Positions 1 to 8,197 of a DNA stretch of 64,000 bases are shown here, in pieces. The notes beneath the pieces are model-generated. The model searched no databases. It saw nothing but the letters and a program-made list of their open reading frames with translations, and had not been told where the DNA came from. Each line of letters starts with the position of its first letter. Within the stretch, counting starts at the first letter, position 1. A program made the position numbers and the translations under genes. The DNA comes from Mycobacterium colombiense CECT 3035 (GTDB lineage Bacteria; Actinomycetota; Actinomycetes; Mycobacteriales; Mycobacteriaceae). The stretch covers positions 3,038,001-3,102,000 of the forward strand of contig NZ_CP020821.1 of the NCBI RefSeq assembly GCF_002105755.1, in the 5' to 3' direction.

Positions 1-1021
1 GATCACCACCAACCGCCTCGTCTACGGTGGAGCCGAGCGGCAAAAGGCGTTGCTGGCAACGGAATTGGACCGACGCGGCTACGCGGTCACCATTGCCTGC
101 ATGCAGCGGCTGGGCCCGCTGATCTCCGAGATCCCGGACACGGTGCGCGTGGTGCGCCAACCGTGGTGGGCGCCGATCGTCGACATCCCGGCGGGCCCGG
201 CGGTGGTCATCACCGGCGATACCAACACCGAAGTGGGATTCGGGAGTGTGTGGCGCGCGGCGGGACGACACCGGCACTGGTTGGTCGCACCGCATGTTCC
301 GCCCGAGGAGGACAGGCCCATCTACTCACGGGCCCTGACCGCCGCGATGCGACGCGCGGACGGCTTCATCGTTTTGGCGCAACGGCATTGGGACATGCTG
401 CTCGCACAGCATCGGCTTTGGGGAAGGCGTTTCATCGCACCCAACGGCGTCGCCGACATCGGAGATCCGAGCCCTCGGCACCGAACCGGCGGTGAGCCGC
501 TGCACCTGGTGATGCTGTCCCGCATCGTCGAGCACAAGAATCCCCACCTGCTCATCGAGGCGCTGAGCGACCTGGCCGGATTGCCCTGGCGGTTATCCAT
601 TTTCGGCGACGGCCCCGATCGAGAGAGACTGCAGGCGGCAACACCTGCACAGGTCGGCAAGCGGGTTCACTGGCGCGGATGGTCGGCGGGCCCCGGGCCG
701 GCCCTGGCCGACGCGGATCTGCTCTGCGTCCCGAGCCGCTCGGAGGCCTTCCCGGTCGTGATTCTCGAGGCGATGTCGCGAGCGATACCGGTTGCGGCGT
801 CGGCGGTGTGCGCGGTCCCGGAAATGTTGGACTTCGGCAGGGCCGGATTCCTGGTCGAGCCAGTGTCTGTCTCGGGCTGGCGTGAACAGCTGGCGCGGAT
901 CCTGACGGACCCGGGCGCGCTGCCATCGGTTGGACGACGCGGCTACGAGCGGATGCACAAGCACTACACCGTGGAGGCGATGGCCGACGCCTACCTCGAT
1001 GCGATCGGGGCCGTGCTGTGA
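1..1021 (+). CDS. Glycosyltransferase family 4 (GT-B), 5'-truncated by window edge
   Basis: This is a retaining GT-B glycosyltransferase that probably adds a sugar to a lipid-linked oligosaccharide on the cytoplasmic face of the membrane. The reading frame is open from base 2 and begins with the N-terminal GGAERQ motif typical of the donor/acceptor cleft, so the true start lies left of the window. About 339 residues are visible. The C-terminal Rossmann half shows a nucleotide-sugar segment (MLSRIVEHKNP near residue 165) and an intact EX7E motif (SEAFPVVILEA near residue 245). Its stop overlaps the start of the next glycosyltransferase by 4 bases (GTGA), so the two are translationally coupled. 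Family assignment is secure. Sugar and linkage cannot be read from the sequence. Confidence 0.9.
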   Translation, partial: ITTNRLVYGGAERQKALLATELDRRGYAVTIACMQRLGPLISEIPDTVRVVRQPWWAPIVDIPAGPAVVITGDTNTEVGFGSVWRAAGRHRHWLVAPHVPPEEDRPIYSRALTAAMRRADGFIVLAQRHWDMLLAQHRLWGRRFIAPNGVADIGDPSPRHRTGGEPLHLVMLSRIVEHKNPHLLIEALSDLAGLPWRLSIFGDGPDRERLQAATPAQVGKRVHWRGWSAGPGPALADADLLCVPSRSEAFPVVILEAMSRAIPVAASAVCAVPEMLDFGRAGFLVEPVSVSGWREQLARILTDPGALPSVGRRGYERMHKHYTVEAMADAYLDAIGAVL

Positions 1022-2076
1022 ATACGCCTCGGGTGCTTTGGCTTTCGCCGTGGACACGCCCGGCCGTACGCGTCCAGGCCGAAGCGCTGCTGCGCCACGG
1101 CGCCGATGTGCTGTTGGTGACCTCGGACCAGCATCCGGAGTCCGATGCCGCGCGCGATTACGAGTTGGTGCTCGACCCCAGATTCCGCACCGCCGCAACC
1201 TGGCTCCCGACCCTGAGGGCCTGGCGTCGGGTCCGCGAATACCAGCCTGACGTCGTGATCGCCGAACTGGTCCGGGACCCGCGCTGGATTGCGCTGGCCG
1301 GACGGGTCCCACGCATTCAAGTGGTGCACGACGACCGGCCACACGATCCCGACGAACTGACGCCGGCCTACGAACGCGCGGTATTCGACCGCTGGGGCGC
1401 CCGTTCAGCGGCCACCGTCACCTACAGCGACTACGTCGCCTCCGCCGTCGCGGCGCGGCGCGATATCGCCGGCACGCCCGTGCACGTCGTGCCTCTGGCC
1501 AGCGACCTCGACCTGGACCGCCTGCCGCCGTTCGTCGGGCCCGAAGGACGCCGTGATTTCGTCATGTTCGGCCGCCTCAACCCGTACAAGAACGCAGGCG
1601 TCGTGCTGGAAGCCTGGCAGCGACACGTGATCGGGGGCCGCTGGCGCGGCGACGACCTGGTTCTCATCGGCGACGGGGCACTGGACGCGGCCACGCTGCC
1701 CAAGCACACGCGCTGGCGCAACGGCAGCTTCCGCTACGCCGATGTCGTCGAGACGCTGGCCGCCGCGAAAGGTTCGATCGCCCACTATCGCCGTGCTTCA
1801 CAAAGCGGCGTGCAAGTGCTCTCGATGCAGCTGGGCGTCATGCCGATCGTGTCCACCGCCGGTGCCCTGCCGGAGTACCAACCGCCGGGCTGCCCCCCGA
1901 CCGGCGTCGACGACGTTGCCGGGCTCGCCGCCGCGTTCGACGCCCTGGCGGACCCGAATATCGCGGCGGCACAAGGCGCCGAGGCCGCGCGCCACTACAC
2001 GCGGCGATGCTCCGTCGATCTGGTCGCCGACCGCTTGCTCGAGGTCATTGCGCAGGTGATGCGCCGACGGCACTGA
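1018..2076 (+). CDS. Glycosyltransferase (GT-B, group 1-like) with degenerate EX7E region
   Basis: This is a 352-residue putative cytoplasmic glycosyltransferase of the polysaccharide locus. The GTG start at 1018 overlaps the upstream glycosyltransferase stop by four bases. The second half carries a group-1-like core: FVMFGRLNPYKNAG near residue 181 and a nucleotide-binding stretch ending in AGALPEY near residue 284. The position where family 4 enzymes have EX7E reads SQSGVQVLSMQLG, without either glutamate. It therefore belongs to a divergent subfamily, or its catalysis differs. It converges on the minus-strand Alg13/Alg14-like pair, with 46 bases between the stops. The glycosyltransferase fold call is fairly firm. 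Donor and acceptor are unknown. Confidence 0.8.
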   Translation: MNTPRVLWLSPWTRPAVRVQAEALLRHGADVLLVTSDQHPESDAARDYELVLDPRFRTAATWLPTLRAWRRVREYQPDVVIAELVRDPRWIALAGRVPRIQVVHDDRPHDPDELTPAYERAVFDRWGARSAATVTYSDYVASAVAARRDIAGTPVHVVPLASDLDLDRLPPFVGPEGRRDFVMFGRLNPYKNAGVVLEAWQRHVIGGRWRGDDLVLIGDGALDAATLPKHTRWRNGSFRYADVVETLAAAKGSIAHYRRASQSGVQVLSMQLGVMPIVSTAGALPEYQPPGCPPTGVDDVAGLAAAFDALADPNIAAAQGAEAARHYTRRCSVDLVADRLLEVIAQVMRRRH

Positions 2077-2122
2077 CGGACGACTCAGGCGAGTCCACGC
2101 CAGAACGTCTCCAGCCACCCGG

Positions 2123-2569
2123 TCAGCTCGCGGGCCGGGCCCAGCGAATCGGCCGGCGCCCCCGGGACCGCGTCGCCGCGATCGCTGCCGGCAGCTCCTC
2201 CATTTCTCGGACCACGGTGGCCAGCCCGCCCGCCTCGAGCTTCTCGGCGAACGGCAGCTGGTGCTCGTCGACATGCTCGCCGAGCCGGGAGCGACGGGGG
2301 ACCATCACCGGATGCTTGCCCTGCTCGATGCACAGCAAGGTCGATCCGGCGCCGGCGTGGGTGACGGCCACGGACGCGCGCCGTATCTGCTCGCATACGT
2401 CACCGAAGGACAAAAAACGTTCGAACCGGGCGTGCCGCGGCTCATAGCCGCAGGTTCCGAGCTGCACGAAGAAGTCCTCCCCGGCCGTGCCCGCCCGGGC
2501 CAGCTCGTCGACCGCACGCGCCAGCCGGTCGAACGGATGCACCTCCATGCCCATGATCACGAAGATCAC
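2123..2569 (-). CDS. Alg13/PssE-like glycosyltransferase catalytic subunit (GT28 C-terminal domain)
   Basis: This 148-residue protein is the C-terminal, UDP-sugar-binding half of a split GT28-type transferase, equivalent to eukaryotic Alg13 or rhizobial PssE. The tell-tale nucleotide-binding motif HAGAGSTLLCIEQGKHPV followed by VPR is present, as is the short beta-strand opening VIFVIMGMEVHPFDRL. The GTG start at 2569 overlaps the Alg14-like stop by four bases (GTGA). The open frame continues farther upstream, but only as a shadow inside the Alg14-like gene. The family normally needs a membrane-anchoring Alg14/PssD partner, supplied by the gene just upstream. The likely role is addition of a hexose or hexuronic residue to a lipid-linked acceptor. 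The substrate is unknown. Confidence 0.85.
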   Translation of the reverse strand: MIFVIMGMEVHPFDRLARAVDELARAGTAGEDFFVQLGTCGYEPRHARFERFLSFGDVCEQIRRASVAVTHAGAGSTLLCIEQGKHPVMVPRRSRLGEHVDEHQLPFAEKLEAGGLATVVREMEELPAAIAATRSRGRRPIRWARPAS

Positions 2570-3021
2570 ACGATCCTCCCGTGGTATTCCGCGCCGGGGA
2601 TGCGGTCGACCAACTCGGGCCATTGCACCAGAAATCGGGAAGCGAAAGGCTTTACCATCCGGGCGGTGAGGGAGAGTTCGGTGATGCGGGTGATCGACTC
2701 CACGAAGACAGTCGGGATCCGCAGCAGCCAGGCCAGCCAGAGGAAGGGGGCGGCCACGCCCGATCCGGTGGTCAGGATCATCGCGGGCCGGTGGCGGATC
2801 AGAAGTCGCAGCGCCAGCACCAGATTGCGCAACAGATTCGGGACGTTGCGGACGGTAGGGTGCGCCGCCCAGTAAATCTCTTCCTCGTCGCGCAGCAGGT
2901 ACCGGGCGTCGGCGGTCCCGAAACTCACCCAACACCGATCCTTGTCCTGCCAGAAGTCGCGCAGGCAAAACATTTCGTAGATATGCCCGCCGGAGGACGC
3001 GATGAGGAGCAGGCGGGCCAT
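2566..3021 (-). CDS. Alg14/PssD-like glycosyltransferase membrane-anchor subunit
   Basis: This 151-residue protein resembles Alg14/PssD/EpsE proteins, which anchor the Alg13-like catalytic subunit to the membrane and form the acceptor side of the active site. The N-terminus reads MARLLLIASSGGHIYEM, with the diagnostic SSGGH signature. A hydrophobic segment lies around residues 85-108 (APFLWLAWLLRIPTVFV). The ATG at 3021 is preceded by a strong GGGGAGG ribosome-binding site five bases upstream. It overlaps the Alg13-like gene by four bases, so the heterodimer is co-translated. The pair is transcribed away from the Gfo/Idh gene across a 468-base gap. Confidence 0.87.
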   Translation of the reverse strand: MARLLLIASSGGHIYEMFCLRDFWQDKDRCWVSFGTADARYLLRDEEEIYWAAHPTVRNVPNLLRNLVLALRLLIRHRPAMILTTGSGVAAPFLWLAWLLRIPTVFVESITRITELSLTARMVKPFASRFLVQWPELVDRIPGAEYHGRIV

Positions 3022-3489
3022 GTCCTCCCCATCTCACGCACTCGCGACCAGACCTCGGCCGCACGACGAAAACTTTCACTCCCCGCCCCGCGGTGGATGG
3101 GCGAGGCGGCAGCTCAATGGTAATGAAGCCGCCCTCTCCCCAATCGCGTTCTCGCATATACCAACGAAACTCGGCCGGCGCGGGCCGATGTCGCGGCCGG
3201 TGGCCTCCGTCGGGCGACGGCAATGAGATCGACGAGATCGCCGAAATCCACGGCCCGCCGATGCTAACGTCATCAACGTTGCGTTGAGCGCCGCCAAGCA
3301 GGCGGTCTCACTGCGTACGAGGACAGGGATGCCCGGTATGTCTCGATAGCCGTCGGCTGCGCGGCGGCCGTGGTGCATCCACGCACACGGGCGCCGATCA
3401 CCCGAGCAAAGCAAGGTCGATTCCTCCTGCCCAGCCGGCTCGACACCTTCGCTGCACACGTCGCGACCGAAGAGTGAAAGGCGCACACA
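3022..3489. other. 468-base divergent intergenic region
   Basis: This gap separates the minus-strand Alg14-like gene from the plus-strand Gfo/Idh gene and must hold promoters for both. I see a weak GC-rich dyad (GGCGGC at about 3101 pairing with GCCGCC about 17 bases later), and short AACGT/ACGTT arms near 3263. I see no convincing gene, RNA or insertion remnant. Open frames crossing it look like shadows. Confidence 0.5.
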
Positions 3490-4614
3490 ATGATTCGAAC
3501 GGCGCTGGTCGGTCTCGGAAAAATGGGGCTGTCGCATCTCGCGATCCTGCGCACGCACCCGGACCTCGACGTGGTGGGTATCTGTGATTCGGCCGGCTAT
3601 GTCCGCGATGTCCTCGCCAAATACACCGGCCTGGACTGTTACGACGACTTCGACCGGATGCTGGCGGCCACCCGGGCCGAAGCGGTGGTGGTCGCCGTCC
3701 CGTCGCGGCTGCACGCGCCAATCGTCGAAAAGGCGCTGACGGCCGGGGCACACGTCTTCTGCGAGAAGCCGTTCGTGCTCGACGTGACGGACGGCGAGCG
3801 GCTGGTAACCCTGGCGGAGACGCGTCGGCTCGTTACCCAGGTCGGCTATCACTGCCGGTTCATCGGTTCTTTCCAGGAGGCGGCGCGGATCGTGGCTTCC
3901 GGCGCGCTGGGACGCATCCACCATGTCCGCGCCGAAGCGTACGGCCCGGTCGTGCTCCGGGCAAAGGGAAGCACATGGCGCGGCGTGAAGGCCGAGGGCG
4001 GCGGCGCCCTCTACGACTACGCTTGCCACGCCATCGATCTGATGAACTTCGTGGCCGGCGTGCCGCATTCGGTCGACGGGGTGGTCCGCCACAGCGTTTT
4101 CTCGCGGGACGTCGACGATGAGGTCTACTGCACCATGCGATATCCCGGCGGCGCGACCGGCCAGCTCTGCGTGAACTGGAGCGACGAAAGCTTCCGCAAG
4201 ATGTCGACGAAGGTGTCGGTGTGGGGAACCAACGGCCGCATCACAGCCGACCGCCAGGAGTGCCAGATCTACCTTCGCGAGGCACACCCTCAGCTTCCCG
4301 GGTTCGGCAAAGGTTGGACCATCCGATACACGACCGACCTCACCGAGGAGGTGTGGTATTACCTGCGCGGCGAGGAGTATTCGGCGCAGATCGACTACTT
4401 CGCCAACAGCGTGAAACAGAACCGGGTGGACGGCCAGAACACATTTCGCTCGGCGCTGGACGTCGACCGCGTGGTCGACATGATCACCGGTAGCACGGGC
4501 ACCACGGTCTCCGTGGCGCCGCCCCGGGGTGCGGCGAACGGATCCCCGCGCGGCGCATTCCGGCGTGAGATCGTCGCGCGCATCAAGAGACTCGCCACCC
4601 CGAAGGCATCGTGA
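3490..4614 (+). CDS. Gfo/Idh/MocA family NAD(P)-dependent sugar oxidoreductase
   Basis: This is a 374-residue cytoplasmic dehydrogenase of the glucose-fructose oxidoreductase/inositol dehydrogenase family. Such enzymes oxidise or epimerise nucleotide sugars or free sugars. The N-terminal Rossmann motif is VGLGKMGLSHL (GxGxxG). The family's conserved EKP catalytic-lysine motif appears as FCEKPFVLD near residue 92, and the C-terminal alpha/beta substrate domain follows. The ATG at 3490 has an AAAGG about ten bases upstream. Its stop overlaps the next gene by four bases (GTGA), so both probably act on the same sugar. Its place among glycosyltransferases suggests sugar-precursor synthesis. The exact reaction is unknown. 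Confidence 0.88.
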   Translation: MIRTALVGLGKMGLSHLAILRTHPDLDVVGICDSAGYVRDVLAKYTGLDCYDDFDRMLAATRAEAVVVAVPSRLHAPIVEKALTAGAHVFCEKPFVLDVTDGERLVTLAETRRLVTQVGYHCRFIGSFQEAARIVASGALGRIHHVRAEAYGPVVLRAKGSTWRGVKAEGGGALYDYACHAIDLMNFVAGVPHSVDGVVRHSVFSRDVDDEVYCTMRYPGGATGQLCVNWSDESFRKMSTKVSVWGTNGRITADRQECQIYLREAHPQLPGFGKGWTIRYTTDLTEEVWYYLRGEEYSAQIDYFANSVKQNRVDGQNTFRSALDVDRVVDMITGSTGTTVSVAPPRGAANGSPRGAFRREIVARIKRLATPKAS

Positions 4615-5486
4615 CCATGGACCGCGTGCTTTTCGGAGACAACCAGTTCTTCGGCGTCAATCACATGTCCGAGGACAAGGCACGGGCACAGGCGATACGG
4701 TTCCAGCATCTCCCCGCTGTGCTCGCGACCCTGGACGACGCCTATCGGGAGGGCATCCGCACGTTCGTCTGCACCACCCACGATCGGGTTGGTGAGATCT
4801 GTGACCACTTCCGCGCCAACCGAACCGAATACCCCGACTATGTCTTCTACCCGTGCATGCCGTACGCGCACAAGTATGCCAATGCCGTGACCGAGTTCGG
4901 CATCGTGGAGGCGCTCCGGAAGTTCTTGCCGGACAACGGGGCCGTGAGATCGATGTTCAAGGGCGGCGTCGCGATCGCCGGCAAGGACGTCGAGCCCTTG
5001 ATGCAGCTCTTGGTCGATGCCGAGATGAAGATGTTCGCCGGAGTGTCGACGCCCGTCATCTTCATCCAGAACGTGGTCACCGATCTGCTGCTCGGGCTCG
5101 GAATGGACGAGGCCTTCCGGCTGTTCTCCGACCACGTCAGGCTCAAGTACAACGCCGAGCCGGGTTTCATCACGATGAACCTGCCCAGACTCCTCGATGC
5201 GCTCGACAGGCAGGGCATCGAAAACCCGATCGTCTGCGCTAATTTCAACAAGATCGGATTCCGGATGTGCGGGGGCGTCGAGCTTTACGAGCAAACCGTC
5301 CGCGAGCGGCAGTGCCGGCTGATCGCGATGTCCGTACTCGCCTCGGGTGCGATACCGCCACGGGAGGCGATCGAGTACGTCTGCAGGCAGCCGCAGATCC
5401 AGTCGATCGTGTTCGGCGCGTCCAGCCGCACCAACATCGCGCAGACGAAGTCGCTCATCGACGACATGTGGCAGGCTGCGACGTGA
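4611..5486 (+). CDS. Uncharacterised TIM-barrel-like protein coupled to the Gfo/Idh oxidoreductase
   Basis: I do not recognise a named family for this 291-residue soluble protein. The opening VLFGDNQFFGVNHMSE and the closing SIVFGASSRTNIAQTKSLID resemble the first strand and last helix of aldo/keto-reductase-like TIM barrels, with ATLDDAYREGIRTFVC near residue 40 as a plausible second repeat. No classical aldo/keto reductase catalytic tetrad is evident. The GTG start overlaps the Gfo/Idh stop by four bases, and an in-frame ATG lies two codons later. Translational coupling makes a shared sugar-modification step likely. It converges on the GMC oxidoreductase gene with a 27-base gap. Confidence 0.6.
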   Translation: MTMDRVLFGDNQFFGVNHMSEDKARAQAIRFQHLPAVLATLDDAYREGIRTFVCTTHDRVGEICDHFRANRTEYPDYVFYPCMPYAHKYANAVTEFGIVEALRKFLPDNGAVRSMFKGGVAIAGKDVEPLMQLLVDAEMKMFAGVSTPVIFIQNVVTDLLLGLGMDEAFRLFSDHVRLKYNAEPGFITMNLPRLLDALDRQGIENPIVCANFNKIGFRMCGGVELYEQTVRERQCRLIAMSVLASGAIPPREAIEYVCRQPQIQSIVFGASSRTNIAQTKSLIDDMWQAAT

Positions 5487-5513
5487 TTCCTCAGGGGTAG
5501 CACCAGGGAAGAG

Positions 5514-7229
5514 TCAGGGCATGTCGGTGTGCGCCCCGAACTCGGATTGGCTGCACGGCTTTCGCGCGTCGGCGAGCCGCCGGGCAAGCCGTACGCCCAA
5601 CGCGATCCCGACCAGCGTCGGGTTGGCCTGACTGGACGTCGGCAGCACCGACGTGCTCGCAACGTAGAGCCCGCGCACCCCGTGGACCTGTAGCTGCGGG
5701 TCCACGACGCCGTCCTGCGGCGAGTTCGACATCCGGGTGGTTCCCGCCTGATGGAAGCCGGTCCGCTTCGTCATGAACGCCCGCACCGCGCCCTCGACGT
5801 CGTCGGTCAGCCACTCCACGTGGCCCACGCCGTGGCGACGAAGGTGCTCGTCGATCGCGACGATCGCCCTGCGCACGCTCTGATAATCGGCCTCCGAGAA
5901 GTGCATGTGGGTGCGAATCCTCCTCATGCCCAACGTGTCCCGCTCGTCGGTCAACTCGACGCGGCTCTCCCAGTGCGGAAGATGCTCGCCGTGGTACTGG
6001 AGTAGGTAGCGATTGTCGGCGCTCTTGATGAAGAAACCCGGCGCCTTCCTGCCCCTGCGGAGAAACCGGGCATAGCAGAACGCGATCGCGAACCGGACAG
6101 AGGGGATCAGGTCGCGCACGATATTGCGCAGGTGCGCGACGATTCGCGGCGATCCGTCCGTCTTGGTGTGTGCCTCACGAATGGCCCCGGCCAAAAGGAA
6201 CCGGCCGACCGGCGAGATGAGAGTCAGATAGACCCCCGACAGTATCCCACTTCCGTGACCCGGGTCGCTGATCGGCGGATTCACCAGCCAGACTGCGGCG
6301 TTCGGCATTCCCGCTGCACGGAGCAGATGCGGATCGAAGGTGAAGCGCCGGCGAATGTACACGCCGTCGTTGTCCCGTTCGTACGCGTAGAGGACCTTGT
6401 CCGTGGTGAATTGCACGCGCGCCACCCGGCTTTCGACGTGCGCCATATACCACCGTCCCAGGTGGCCGCCGGCATTCCCCAGCCCGCCGGGGTGATGGCG
6501 GTCCGACGCCAGCAGCAGTCGGGTGGCCTCCAGACCGCCCGTCGCGACGACGTAGTCCGTCGCGATCACTCTCCCCCGCCGCCCGTCGAGCGTCTTGACC
6601 ACGAGGTGATCGACGCGGTCACCGGTCGGCGCGGCCACGATCTCGGTGCACGTGAGGCCCGTCCACAATGTGAGCCCGGGCGTGCCGCGCAATGCCGCAC
6701 GGTATTCGCGCCCGAAATGCGTTGGCAAGGCCCAGCGCTCGAGGTCTGTGGTGCGCACCTGGCCGTCGGGAAGCCCATCGATCATCTCGCGGTGCGCGAT
6801 TTCGGGGATATCGCGCGCATTGAAGGCCGCGTGGCCGCAGACAGCCCAGTCACAGGCCCTCTGCAGATACGGCTCGACATCGTCATGCCCGATAGGCCAG
6901 GGGGCCTGCGCGGTGATCGGCCGACTCTCGAAGTCGATGGGGTCGAACTTGACGCAGCGCCCGCCCCACAACGCCGAGGTTCCACCGACCTGCCGGCGGA
7001 CCGTGAGCTCACTGCGCGAATGGAAGTAGTCGTCCTGGCGCGAATCGAAACTCGCCAACGCCTGCGTCGCCTGGTCCGAGCGTTCAAGGCCACTTTCGAT
7101 GAGTGTCACCTGCACGCCCGCGGCCGCAAGCTCGAGCGCTGTCGCGATGCCGATCGGGCCGGCCCCGACGATCACCACGTCGCCCTCGATCGTCATGTCG
7201 GACGCGAAGTCCTTTGCGCCGAGGATCAC
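5514..7229 (-). CDS. GMC-family FAD-dependent oxidoreductase
   Basis: This 571-residue flavoprotein belongs to the glucose-methanol-choline oxidoreductase family and oxidises an alcohol or sugar hydroxyl. An FAD-binding Rossmann motif occurs near the N-terminus (VVIVGAGPIGIATALELA). The family C-terminal signature is clear: HQAGTTRMSNSPQDGVVD followed by LYVASTSVLPTSSQANPT. I start it at the GTG at 7229, which overlaps the aldo/keto reductase stop by four bases. An internal ATG at 7196 is the alternative. It is the last gene of the minus-strand wzz-like operon. The context suggests a sugar or polyol in polysaccharide synthesis, but the substrate cannot be deduced. Confidence 0.87.
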   Translation of the reverse strand: MILGAKDFASDMTIEGDVVIVGAGPIGIATALELAAAGVQVTLIESGLERSDQATQALASFDSRQDDYFHSRSELTVRRQVGGTSALWGGRCVKFDPIDFESRPITAQAPWPIGHDDVEPYLQRACDWAVCGHAAFNARDIPEIAHREMIDGLPDGQVRTTDLERWALPTHFGREYRAALRGTPGLTLWTGLTCTEIVAAPTGDRVDHLVVKTLDGRRGRVIATDYVVATGGLEATRLLLASDRHHPGGLGNAGGHLGRWYMAHVESRVARVQFTTDKVLYAYERDNDGVYIRRRFTFDPHLLRAAGMPNAAVWLVNPPISDPGHGSGILSGVYLTLISPVGRFLLAGAIREAHTKTDGSPRIVAHLRNIVRDLIPSVRFAIAFCYARFLRRGRKAPGFFIKSADNRYLLQYHGEHLPHWESRVELTDERDTLGMRRIRTHMHFSEADYQSVRRAIVAIDEHLRRHGVGHVEWLTDDVEGAVRAFMTKRTGFHQAGTTRMSNSPQDGVVDPQLQVHGVRGLYVASTSVLPTSSQANPTLVGIALGVRLARRLADARKPCSQSEFGAHTDMP

Positions 7230-8197
7230 GCGGCAGACCCCTCTCGAAACTCCTTGACGAGCGCGAGGAACCGCGTCACGGTTTCCGCGTCCGGCGGCGA
7301 CGACACGGCGGATGCGGCCGCCGCAACCCGGTGTGGCCGGGTGCTGCTGTAAAGAATCGCCCGGCAACCCGTTGCGGTGGCGGATGATCCGAGGATCAGC
7401 GTGGCAAGCACGCCGGGAGCGAGGGGGTCGGTCTGCAGGGCTTCGCGCCAACGCCGCGCCAACACCGGATCCGCCCGCAGCGCAGCCGAGACTTTTCGGT
7501 ACGGCCCGCTCAGCACGCCGAACGCGAGGTCGGCGGTTCGCGGTGCCGGATCGAGGAGATCGCTGCGCAGCTGATTGACCCCTTCGGGCGCAAAGGCTTC
7601 GGAGAAATCCGCGTCGAGCCCCTCGTCCTGCGAGACGCCCCACGCTCGAATCTTTCCCTGCCGGCGGGCGCGTTCGAAGAACTCGCGGAGTTCATCGCCG
7701 GCCACCGTGTCGCCGGGTCGCGGGGCGTGTACGAACAGGATGTCGACGTAGTCGACGCCGAGCGCGGCGAGGCTTTGGTCGAGGCTGCGTGCAGCGCCCG
7801 CCGCGTCGTACAGCCGGACGGCCGCGGAGGGCGCCTGGCGTCGCTTCACGGTGCGGCGGAGCGCGGGCGCCTTCCGAAGCAATGCCCTGGCTGGGCTTTG
7901 GAACCGCGCGAGGCGCCGAGCCGCGCCGCCGACATCGATGCCGAACTTGGTGGCGATGGTCACGCTGTCGCGATCGACCGTGCGTAAAAACGCCCCCAGC
8001 TCTGCCTCTGCCCTGCCCAGCCCGTACATCCGCGCGATGTCGAAATGGGTGATACCGCCGGCCATCGCGCTGGCCAGCACGGCCATCCGCTCCTTGCGGG
8101 AGGGCGATCGCATCAAGGCCGCGCACCCGAAACCGATTGCACTGACCGACAATTGCGGCCCGTTGAGTTCAACTTGCCGCAATGCCACAGCCCTCAT
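7226..8197 (-). CDS. Aldo/keto reductase
   Basis: This 323-residue NAD(P)H-dependent TIM-barrel reductase shows the usual catalytic tetrad context: Asp in THFDIARMYG, Tyr in the same segment, Lys in TIATKFG and His in ILFVHAP. Coding potential begins at RQVELNGPQLSVSAIGFG. I place the start at the ATG at 8197, which overlaps the upstream glycosyltransferase by 29 bases. GTG 8188 and TTG 8182 are alternatives. The open frame extends farther upstream but only as low-complexity arginine-rich shadow. It is coupled by GTGA to the GMC oxidoreductase, so the two redox enzymes may act sequentially on one sugar. Confidence 0.85.
   Translation of the reverse strand: MRAVALRQVELNGPQLSVSAIGFGCAALMRSPSRKERMAVLASAMAGGITHFDIARMYGLGRAEAELGAFLRTVDRDSVTIATKFGIDVGGAARRLARFQSPARALLRKAPALRRTVKRRQAPSAAVRLYDAAGAARSLDQSLAALGVDYVDILFVHAPRPGDTVAGDELREFFERARRQGKIRAWGVSQDEGLDADFSEAFAPEGVNQLRSDLLDPAPRTADLAFGVLSGPYRKVSAALRADPVLARRWREALQTDPLAPGVLATLILGSSATATGCRAILYSSTRPHRVAAAASAVSSPPDAETVTRFLALVKEFREGSAA

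Noticed and set aside
2570..3223. Upstream extension of the Alg13-like frame
   Set aside because: It runs through the Alg14-like gene and its leader in a different frame. The GTGA overlap gives a natural start and the extension lacks family similarity.
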